Below, in pieces: positions 14,326 to 21,423 of a DNA stretch of 21,423 nt. The stretch is from NCBI GenBank assembly GCA_003427395.1, contig BFEA01000017.1, positions 780,749 through 802,171 of the forward strand. The letters run 5' to 3'. The stretch comes from Chara braunii (taxonomy: Eukaryota > Streptophyta > Charophyceae > Charales > Characeae). The notes under the pieces were generated by a model that did not search any database, was not told the DNA's origin, and saw only the letters and a program-made list of their open reading frames with translations. A program made the position numbers and the translations under genes. Position 1 is the stretch's first letter, and each line of letters starts with the position of its first letter.

Positions 14326-15060
14326 TGGGAACCGGGCCCAGCGTCCCATATGAAAATTTAACAGATGGTTGGAAGTATAGCTGAGAAACAAAAAACATAT
14401 GCACAATTCCGGAAAGGACTCAGACACCCCCAATCAATCCCCTATACCCCACTCCAGCAAGACTTACTGCAGCAGAGCCACCATCTCCGCTGCTGCTGTA
14501 CCCGATTCCCATCCTACCAGCTAGCCCCCTCACTAGTAGGACGCGAGATCTCCCACCATCTCCTTCTCCCTCTCACCTCGAGCTCTTTTTTTGAGATACC
14601 AGTGCCATTACCCGGCTTCGGCTGAGAAAACGGCTGAGAACACTTTCGATAATTCGGGAAACATAGGAATAGACCGCAGCGGCCCTACAAATGCTCAAAA
14701 ACCGTCGAAATCCCTAACAAAACCTTCCAAGGCTCTCCAACACTGTCTTACTCCCTGCCGAGCTCTTCCAGGCCTCACACCCCCGCATCCTGTTGGGTTA
14801 CAGGGCAACACAACTCACCCCAGCTCTGACCAGCATAGTCCTAGCAGCAATCCTTGGTTGTCCCGTGGAATGCCCACCCCAAAGCATCCCCAGATCTCTC
14901 TACCAGGCCTCACGCTCCTGCATCAGCAGGTTACAGGGCAACACCCCAGCACCGGCCAGCGTTGTTCTGGCATCAAACAGCCGCAGATCACTGAGTATAA
15001 CAACATCGAAAACCACGTAAGACAAGTTGCTAGGAGTCCCCAGAGTCCTAAAACATTCTT
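14326..15060 (-). mobile_element. Retroposon/repeat family Z, copy B
   Basis: CATGCTGGGAACCGGGCCCA, then CAAGACTTACTGCAGCAGAG, then GCTAGCCCCCTCACTAGTAG repeats copy A. It then continues beyond it: after a CTCTTTTTTTGAGATACC junction it carries GGTTACAGGGCAACA blocks, CTTGGTTGTCCCGTGGAATG and GCAGATCACTGAGTATAACA. That extended part is collinear with 18300-18740. Frame conservation of one plus-strand ORF (14591-15208 against 18337-18567) is partial and ends in stops. Confidence 0.6.
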
Positions 15061-15599
15061 AAGACCACCAAGGGCAACCAAAAGCCACCAACTTACTTGT
15101 GAAGAAACCAAAAGCCAACTGAGATTATCCGAGGCTATCGGACCAAGAACCTCCTGCCCTAGTGACTTTCAGCAGCCCAACCTTATCCGCCTCCGCCGTA
15201 TACCCTAATACTCAATCTCTACCAGGCCTCGTACCCCCAAGTGCTAGGTTAGAGGGTGGCGCGACCCACCCCAGAAACCCCCCACCTGCTAGGCTACAGG
15301 GCAGAGCGACCCGCCCCGGCTCCAGCCAGTGTTGACCAAGTACCAGCCCATCAACAGAAACTAGAGTGCCTTCCACCCTCGACGACTCCCCAGATCTCTC
15401 TACCAGTTCTCATGCCCCCATACAGCTCGAGTTATAGGGCGCGCGACCAAGCCCCAACACCAACCAGCGTCGTTCTGGCCTCGTTCGTTCACAGATCACT
15501 GGGACCAAAGGATGTCAGCAGTTAACAGACAAGCCACCAATCCTCACCATAGTTGTGGTTCCTGTCATCCAGCTCCTCCAGGCACTGGTTGCAATCGGC
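15061..15599 (+). repeat. Degenerate tandem blocks with GGTTACAGGGC motif
   Basis: CTCTACCAGGCCTCGTACCC and CTCTACCAGTTCTCATGCCC units alternate with AGGTTAGAGGGTGGCGCGAC and AGGCTACAGGGCAGAGCGAC variants and CCAGCGTCGTTCTGGC. The same modules occur in 14780-15000 and 18446-19160. Degenerate tandem structure with a period near 110-150 bp; no gene recognised. Confidence 0.5.
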
Positions 15600-15740
15600 C
15601 AACAAATTCATTCTCACCCCTACTCCGGCAAGACTTACCGCGGTCGAGCCACCATCTCCACCGCTGCTGTACCCTATTCCTGCCCTACAGGCTAGCCCCT
15701 TCGCCGGAGAGCACGTTATCTCCGACCATCACCGCCAAAA
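15600..15740 (-). repeat. Family Z module, copy C
   Basis: TACTCCGGCAAGACTTACCG, GAGCCACCATCTCCACCGCT and GCTAGCCCCTTCGCCGGAGA correspond to the GACTTACTGCAGCAGAG... module of copies A and B. Orientation follows those copies. Confidence 0.55.
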
Positions 15741-16093
15741 CAGCCCACGGCAACCAGCACCAAGCTAGTGAAGATTTTTCTAAAAAAACAATAGACTCAC
15801 ATACACATTGTTTCGAGTTCAAGATTAAGAGCCAAAATTATGACGTAAAAACCGAAATAGGAATTATAGAAGGAATTTTTAGAAGTTTAGATTCGAATTT
15901 CAGCACTCTGATTTCTCACCTTGAGTGCCTTTCTTTTTTGTTTTTCAGACATCATTGCATCCTGAAATGGAGGAACTCTGACACCTGTGTTTGGCTCTCT
16001 GGCATCAAACTCTCTTCCTTCTTTGGGCAATGAACGCATTTGGCGATCCCCATTGTCCCGGTCCATTTGACAAATGGTGACCTCTTGTCCCCT
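15741..16093. other. Nothing recognised
   Basis: AT-richer sequence with no convincing gene. The ORFs crossing it have no recognisable domain. Confidence 0.3.
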
Positions 16094-16217
16094 CACCACG
16101 GGAAGTATCCCTGTTCCACAGAGACATTTACTCTGACTGTGCCATTTTTTTTTTTCACCATGGGGAGCATCCCTGTTCCACAAAGACATTCACTCCGACT
16201 GTGCCATTTTTTTTTTC
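16094..16217 (-). repeat. 62-bp tandem duplication ending in T runs
   Basis: Two units (16094-16155 and 16156-16217) share ATCCCTGTTCCACA, AGACATT and GACTGTGCCATTTTTTTTT. Further T-rich degenerate sequence continues to about 16265. Each unit ends in poly-T, so on the minus strand each starts with A-rich sequence. Confidence 0.8.
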
Positions 16218-16530
16218 ATTACAGACATTTTCACACCGTTGCATTTTTTTTATATTTTTTTTCCGTTGCGTTTTCTAAACTCAACTTGGGCGAAGGGCAA
16301 CAGGCTGTGCACACACTTGTGCTTCCCTAACGGACCTGTCCATAATCCATGATAGATTCACAATGTGTTTTTCTTTTTTTTCCCTTTTTCTATTCATTTT
16401 CTTTAGATTCCCCTGCCAGTCTGGCAGGTCGTTCCGTGAAACGCTGAAACGCCCTCGATTCGAAGAATGAATCGGACAGATTCCATGGCCGAAGCGTTTT
16501 TTTCCCTTTTTGTCTTCTACTTTTTTTATG

Positions 16531-16600
16531 TTTTTTTTTTTTTTTTTTTTTTTTTGAGTAATGGTTATTGTCATGCCGGGAAACGGGCCCGGCGTCCGTC
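16531..16600 (-). mobile_element. Poly-A-tailed family Z terminal fragment
   Basis: T25 (16531-16555) is followed by CATGCCGGGAAACGGGCCCG-GCGTCCGTCAC, a variant of the Z hairpin (compare GCTGGGAACCGGGCCCAGC at 13669). It abuts the RT ORF and probably marks where the 5' part of that gene was lost. Confidence 0.5.
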
Positions 16601-17358
16601 ACAAAGTTCGCCGCAGCACGCAAGCTGAGCAAGGCTCTCCGGCCAAGCAAAGCCAGGACCAGGTCATCGACATTCCAATGGGAAAGCCGTCAAGTCCTGC
16701 CATTGCCTGCTTATTGTGCGCCTCTTCGGAATTCTCCTTTCTGTCTTCCCTTGGAACGGATCGTAGGCTGGTGCATGGGATAAGGCTAATTGATGATGTG
16801 TCCATTTTTACCAAAGTACGGTTGGGGAATGATTCCTCTATCAGGAGGGCACATGAAATTATGTTGGACTTCGAAGGATGCTATGACTCTAATTTGAAAT
16901 CGGAGTGTACAAGTAGACTGGAATGTTGGGATTTCTTAGGTTGTGTAGTGAAGGACTTTGGGTGGCCGCTTGGAGTGCGGTGTGCGACTGTGCACAAGAA
17001 TCAGAGGAGTATTTTTGAAGGAATGCGTTCTCAGAATTTGCAGGATGCCTGTTCATACGCTAGCCGACAACGGAAGTTGGCTGTTCTGGGCTCACTTTTT
17101 CATAGGTTTACTGATATGCTGGGGGCAGTGTTGTCTTTTCTGTTCTCGCTGAAAGTGGAATTAAGGCTAAGGAATTTTGAGGATAAATTCTTTGATTCTG
17201 CGCTGGTTAATTTCTGTAATAAATTCAGGGGTATTTGGAGCGATTGGGTGAAGTGTTTGACTGGATGGGGGTACCTTTCGAGCATGGACAAATTTCTTGG
17301 GGGGCAAAGCGCCAAGAGGCTAATATGGCCCGGCAGGGCGTCTGTTTTTTTTATTTAG
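16561..17358 (+). pseudogene. Penelope-like reverse transcriptase, truncated
   Basis: The 265-residue frame contains the palm and start of the thumb of a reverse transcriptase. IPMGKPSSP (residues 38-46) fits the motif before the catalytic loop, LIDDV (76-80) is the catalytic DD motif where families have YxDD/RYIDD, and WDFLG (123-127) is the following FLxx motif. QRKLAVLGSLFHRF (170-183) resembles the post-palm region of Penelope-like RTs. Enzymes of this kind copy element RNA at chromosomal ends or nicks. The first ~35 residues are repeat-derived, the fingers and first catalytic Asp region are missing, and no GIY-YIG endonuclease is seen. A run of eight T (17343-17350) near the end may hide a frameshift, since another frame stays open to 17525. 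RT identity is fairly secure; assignment to Penelope rests on spacing and the downstream hammerhead-like motif. Confidence 0.62.
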
Positions 17359-17516
17359 CACAGGGGGTAATGGAACCAAGGTGTGTGTTCCCTTTGGGTC
17401 CGCATGTGGGACTGACGAATCTGGTAGGGCCCATTTCTTTAGTGCTGACCGAAGTAGGACGACCGAGTATATTAGTATTATTGACAGCGTTGATTCGTCA
17501 TCTCCTTAGCGCAGAA

Positions 17517-17565
17517 GACCCGTGAAGAGTTCCGGTTCTGGCGACCGGACGAAACATGTCGGGTC
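17517..17565 (+). ncRNA. Type I hammerhead ribozyme motif, one core deviation
   Basis: Stem I is GACCC (17517-17521) with GGGTC (17561-17565), 5 perfect pairs. The core is TGAAGA (17523-17528). Stem II is GT-CCGGT with ACCGGAC (7 pairs, one bulged T; 7-nt loop). GAAA is at 17551-17554. Stem III is the very short ACATGT with a palindromic CATG, then the cleavage triplet GTC (17558-17560). Predicted self-cleavage is after 17560. Minimal stem III capped by a palindrome is known for hammerheads of Penelope-like elements, and the motif lies ~150 bp after the RT frame on the same strand. The deviation is a G where the invariant C3 of CUGANGA is expected (or an inserted G after it), so activity is doubtful. 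Confidence 0.6.
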
Positions 17566-17787
17566 GATCGCCAGCTAGGCTAGCATGGAAGTTGACGACA
17601 TTGCCGCGTTCGGGAGTTTTGGTGACTCGACGCTCTCATGTGTGCTCTTCTCTATCTCTCTTTCTCTTTAAGGTGCTTGATATAATTCTGCTTATGTTGG
17701 ATGAAAGTGATTCGCACAACCAGGGCCAGGACTGCGACAAAAAGAGCAACCCCTTCCTCTTGTCTTCTCTTCTACTACTTCAACCAA

Positions 17788-18745
17788 TTTTTTTATTTAT
17801 TTTTTTTTTTTTTACAAAAACAATCTCCATCTATTGGTGGGGAGCAGCACCTGCTGAAAACCGGGTCCAACGTCTCATAGGTACAACCATATCTTCACAA
17901 ATTGGCACAAACTGGGAACCGGGCCCAGCGTCCCATAACGAGTACGTTCAGAAAACTTCATCAGAAAATTTCATGAAAACGAGACAAGGAACTACTAGAA
18001 AAATCTAATTGGCCTAATGATGGAAATTTTAGAAATTGAGATACGGGGACCATTATCCGGCTTTGGCTCGAAGAATTGGAGCTACTTCAGACATGTATAT
18101 GACAACTTTCGTGATTAAGCAGAATTCAGAAACGACTTAGAAAAACCCTCATCAACCCACGTTACCCCCCTCCAGCAAGACTGACTGCAGCGGAGCCATC
18201 ATCTCTGCTGCCGCTATACTCCCATCCTGCCAGCTAGCCCCCTCACTGGTAGGACGCGTGATAACCCACCATCTTCTCCCACACTCCTTATTTTCTTGTG
18301 GAAGTGCCTAAGAACACTTACCGTCGCTGAAGAAGCATGAGAATAGGCTACAGAGGTCCTACGATTGTTCCCAAACCCTCGAAATCCCACACCAACCCTT
18401 CCAACGCTCTCCAAAACTGTCGTACTCCCCGCCGATCTCTTCTAGGTCTCACACCCCCACTTTCTGCTGGGTTACAGGGCAACGCGACTCACCCCAGCTC
18501 CGACCAGTGTCGTCCCGGCAGCAACCCTTGGTTGTCCCGTGGAATGCCCACCCCAAGACATCCCTAGATCTCTCTACCAGACCTCACTCTCCTGCATCCA
18601 GGTTACAGGGCAACACCCCAACACCGGTCAACGTCGTTTTGGCATCGAACAACCGCAGATCACTGAGTATAACAACATTGAAACCACCTAAGACGAGTTA
18701 GTAGGGATCCCAAAGTCCTAAAAAACATTCCCAGGACCACTAAAC
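17788..18745 (-). mobile_element. Retroposon/repeat family Z, copy D
   Basis: Poly-T (17788-17813) is followed by ATCTATTGGTGGGGAGCAGC, AACCGGGTCCAACGTCTCAT, a second hairpin ACTGGGAACCGGGCCCAGCG, GGGGACCATTATCCGGCTTT, GAATTGGAGCTACTTCAGAC, CAAGACTGACTGCAGCGGAG and then the GGTTACAGGGCAAC modules to CAGGACCAC at about 18740. It is the longest uninterrupted copy. As it lies just after the RT and hammerhead, and related copies A/B lie before the RT, the pair could be Penelope pseudo-LTRs. The poly-A tail favours an independent retroposon. Confidence 0.6.
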
Positions 18746-19300
18746 ACCCAACTTTTTTTGGGACATTCGAAAAACTTCAGAAAAATATAAGAGCGGGGGG
18801 GCAAGACTTAATCTACCTACTATCGTAAATTCCCCTTCGCAACAGATGGGGCGTCGGTCCAAGCTTTCAGTCCTCATACCAGAACTCACTTGATCTCATA
18901 CCCCCTTCTGCTAGGGTAATAGGGCACCACAACCCTCCCCAGTACCGATCAACCTAGCTCTGACGGACAAGAAGTGCTTTCCTCCCTCGACAATTCCCTT
19001 AGCGGCAAGCCCCTCGCAGGTTACAGGGTCAAAACCCCGGTGCCAACTACGTCGGACGATTTGGTTATGCCTTCCACCCTCGGCATAACTTCACAGGTCT
19101 CAAGCTCCCCCTAGGTTACAGAGCAGAGGCTCCAGCATCGGCCTGTGTCGCCCCAACCTCGTCCTTCTAGCCTACTTACCCTAACCAACAACCCTTTCTG
19201 TTGAAAATCTCCTTGCTACCTTCCTTCCTTCAAATCTAGCTTCCCCCCCCCTTTCGGCTCACTGTATAGCCATCGAAGTCACTCCTTCCCGCAAAAACTG
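18746..19300 (+). repeat. Degenerate GGTTACAGGG modules
   Basis: AGGTTACAGGGTCAAAACCC (about 19018) and AGGTTACAGAGCAGAGGCTC (about 19114) with CTTCCACCCTCG neighbours continue the tandem modules seen at 15200-15460. No gene seen. Confidence 0.45.
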
Positions 19301-19319
19301 AATCCTAACCCTCTGCGAT

Positions 19320-19510
19320 AAGCAGCCACCCCCTTGCCTTCTCTCCCCACCCGCCAGTACTGATCCGACCCTAAATTGGTCTGGCTAAGAGGCGACAAAC
19401 CCCCAATACCGCCTCCCCCTTCAAAGAATAACACCTCCCACCTTGTGAAACCCTCATGGGGGTAGGCTCCAACCGTCAAGGACGACCCCACTGATATACA
19501 CAGCGAGCCA
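19320..19510. repeat. Diverged ~230-bp direct repeat, left copy
   Basis: CACCCCCTTGCCTTCTCTCC, then CAATACCGCCTCCCCCTTCA, then ACACCTCCCACCTTGTGAAA and GGCTCCAACCGTCAAGGA recur in order at 19797-20000. Not coding as far as can be seen. Confidence 0.75.
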
Positions 19511-19796
19511 CAATTATACCACTCAGATCAGGAAGTTGAGATTAGCGAACAAAAAAACCAATCCGAATAAAAAATAATTGCTGAGAATAGGATCCTGAGC
19601 AACTACTAGGCAAAAATCCAGACAAAGGACAAGATTAGGAAATTGTTTTTTCTGACAGAATCAAGAGGGGAAAAAATTCTCCTCTCTTCTAATAGAGGTT
19701 CTGACGATCACCCAGGACTCCATAACACTCTGACTTTGTGGCTATCGAGGTTACAACTTCCTTAAAAAAACAAACCGCCTAGAGTATGCCTCACAG

Positions 19797-20000
19797 ACCA
19801 CCCCCTTGCCTTCTCTCCCCAACCGCCAGAGCTGATCCCACCCAAAATCAGCCTAGCCCAGAAAGAGACAAACCCTCAATACCGCCTCCCCCCTCCAAGG
19901 GAAACACCTCCCACCATGTGTAACCCCCACGGGGAGGGGCTCCAACCCTGAAGGAGAACCCCTCTAATCACAAAGCAAGACCCAAATACACCGCATAAGG
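19797..20000. repeat. Diverged ~230-bp direct repeat, right copy
   Basis: Second copy of 19320-19510 (CACCCCCTTGCCTTCTCTCC, CAATACCGCCTCCCCCCTCC, GGCTCCAACCCTGAAGGA), offset by about 480 bp. Confidence 0.75.
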
Positions 20001-20141
20001 ACCGGGTCAGGCAAAACTTCAGAATGAGACAATTTCAGCGATAAAAAATCGAAACTGGGAAGTTGACTTTTACAGTTAGAAATTTGTTGTTTCAAATGAA
20101 GAATCACTTTTAGAACTGAAAGTTGAATCCAAGTAGGGAAG

Positions 20142-20441
20142 ATGACTTTGAAGCTCCACATAGGTAATCACAATAGAAAAACGATTCTGATGTCCGACCG
20201 AACTTTCGACTCTGATTTCCAGAACCCAAGGTTCAGGACATCGTTCAGACCGCTAATCAGGAAGATGCTAATTGAAGTGATTCCGTATGAACAACTAGGA
20301 ATACACCATAGAAAGAATAAACTGGTAGCTCAATTATTAGATCGTCATCATTTGATGTGCATCAAGAATAACGACATAGAAAAAATCGAACAGGTAATTA
20401 AATGCAAAATCGATCAAAGCATTATGAAAAAAACAAATTGA
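20142..20441 (+). CDS. Hypothetical protein, 99 aa
   Basis: An AT-rich frame with a protein-like, basic composition. The middle reads RKMLIEVIPYEQLGIHHRKN and the C-terminal third (CIKNNDIEKIEQVIKCKIDQ) could form an amphipathic helix. There is no signal peptide, transmembrane segment or known domain. No promoter, splice site or neighbouring gene supports it, and its length is possible by chance. It may be a fragment of an element gene or an exon. Confidence 0.2.
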   Translation: MTLKLHIGNHNRKTILMSDRTFDSDFQNPRFRTSFRPLIRKMLIEVIPYEQLGIHHRKNKLVAQLLDRHHLMCIKNNDIEKIEQVIKCKIDQSIMKKTN

Positions 20442-21180
20442 AAAATCAGAATTAAGCATCCAAAACACGTCAGGATTAATCAAAATTATTGATTATGCTA
20501 AACATCAAGGTTAAAAAGCAGGTATCAAAACAAAGAAAATATATCTAAGAATCTCCTAATTAAAGATCTCATCAAGGTCAAAATGAAGAGGAAAACCCAA
20601 CTTACCCTTGACATCCCTAAATGCAACCCCCCTTTCTCCAAACCTCACCTCCTCGCATCATCGACTCTCAAGCAACTTGGCTGCTTGTGATTGACAACCA
20701 TTCAACCCACCAAATAGACCGAATGACGGTGATAACAGGACCGCAACTAGGATTGCCTTCACAACATACCAAACCACGTCACGAGACTAAACCGCTGAGC
20801 CCGCTAGCCGCCCCTCGCAGGTAGCCCAAAGAGATGAGAGGGTGTCCTCGTTGCAGACGTCACCCACCTATAGGAAACTTTTATTCCGCATTCCTCCTCC
20901 CCCCTTCTTCCTTGTAGCACTCTCCTTCCAACTCATGGAACCGTGCCTGCCTCCCCTTTCTCCCTCCCCCAGTATTCCTCTCCACCAAGACCTTAGCGTG
21001 AGATGCGCTGCCCAACGACGTCCAGACACGCTCCTCCATGCTCCATGATCCCACTCCCACCTCCTCCTCGCGTCAATCTTGCCGATGAAGCTCCCCAGCC
21101 GCTCTTCGTTCCTGCCCGCACCGCGAGGCCCGCCGTCGCGTCCAAACGCCGGTCGGCGGAGCACTCCCGGTAATTGAACT
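20442..21180. other. No gene recognised; GC-rich at the right
   Basis: AT-rich to about 20600, then pyrimidine-rich (20890-20990), then CpG-rich (21080-21170). ORFs on both strands (20842-21048 plus, 21164-20868 minus) show only compositional bias and no recognised domain. Confidence 0.3.
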
Positions 21181-21229
21181 CACGGCCAAAAACAAAAAAT
21201 TAAAAAAACATTTAAAACCTGGGTTAAGT

Positions 21230-21332
21230 CGACGTCTGGCTCAGGCGGACCGGGCTAGACGGACTGGGGGCGGTCCGTCCGGCAAAACCAGAGGAGCCAA
21301 AAAACATCCCAGGAATTTTTTTTTTTTTTTTT
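21230..21332 (-). mobile_element. Possible poly-A-tailed retroposon end
   Basis: T17 at 21316-21332 follows a GC-rich segment containing GACGGAC...GTCCGTC (about 21269-21290), a 7-bp hairpin. The layout resembles other minus-strand retroposon ends in the window, but the body is not related to family Z by eye. Confidence 0.3.
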
Positions 21333-21423
21333 GAAGATGGGGTTGGAGTGCGCTCGCTGAGAGGAGCCCGAATCCGCAGAGAAACTCGTGAAAGTCATGT
21401 GTGGTGTTGGAAGGGGGGGGAGG

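Noticed and set aside
13915-14433. 172-aa minus-strand ORF
   Set aside because: It spans the junctions of repeat family Z and an unassigned block, has no recognisable domain, and is probably a chance frame.
17556-18008. 150-aa ORF starting within the hammerhead-like motif
   Set aside because: It runs into a poly-T tract and retroposon Z sequence; no domain seen. A pyrimidine tract followed by AG near 17650-17673 might be a splice acceptor but nothing supports it.

Overview
This window looks like repeat-dominated intergenic DNA from a nuclear eukaryotic genome. No intact host protein-coding gene could be recognised. Supporting signs are two U6 snRNA retrocopies with target-site duplications and A-rich tails, tRNA-derived SINE sequence, many MITE-like inverted-repeat elements, a truncated reverse-transcriptase ORF, long microsatellites and many poly-T tracts, which read as poly-A tails of minus-strand retroposons. 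The U6 copies carry the short GUCC-UUCG-GGAC 5' hairpin and a 3' part typical of plants and algae rather than animals. An algal, plant-like or other protist genome is therefore more likely than an animal one, but the species cannot be fixed.

Layout: 1-1500 holds a full-length U6 retrocopy and copies of a repeat called X here. 1500-3412 holds a MITE-like element and a ~1.4 kb foldback element with a smaller MITE inside. 3418-4067 is a second U6 retropseudogene with a 12-bp duplication, split by an antisense tRNA-derived SINE. 4076-5181 is a MITE interrupted by another MITE, each with its own 3-bp duplication. 5541-5671 has two tRNA-Leu(UAA)-like fragments. 6258-7159 has more repeats and MITEs. 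8341-8565 is a purine/pyrimidine triplet tract with ambiguous bases. 8747-8914 is a pair of strong hairpins. 9590-10741 is an AT-rich inverted-repeat and microsatellite zone with hammerhead-like motifs. 11462-12332 has a MITE, a tail-only retroposon insertion and a second SINE-like repeat. 13258-19160 is dominated by one retroposon/repeat family (Z) that surrounds a Penelope-like RT remnant and a hammerhead-like motif. 19300-21423 has a diverged duplication, one unassigned ORF and low-complexity sequence.

The most coherent biological unit is the RT ORF at 16561-17358 followed ~150 bp downstream, on the same strand, by an almost complete type I hammerhead ribozyme (17517-17565), between related repeat blocks. 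This is the arrangement expected of a Penelope-like element. The element is decayed: its RT fingers region is missing, no endonuclease is seen, and the ribozyme has one core deviation.

Caution on sequence integrity: two copies of the 38-bp Nextera mate-pair junction adapter (9064-9101 and 10117-10154) are embedded in the assembly. Sequence on either side of them may not be adjacent in the genome. This matters most for the inverted-repeat structure at 10005-10385.
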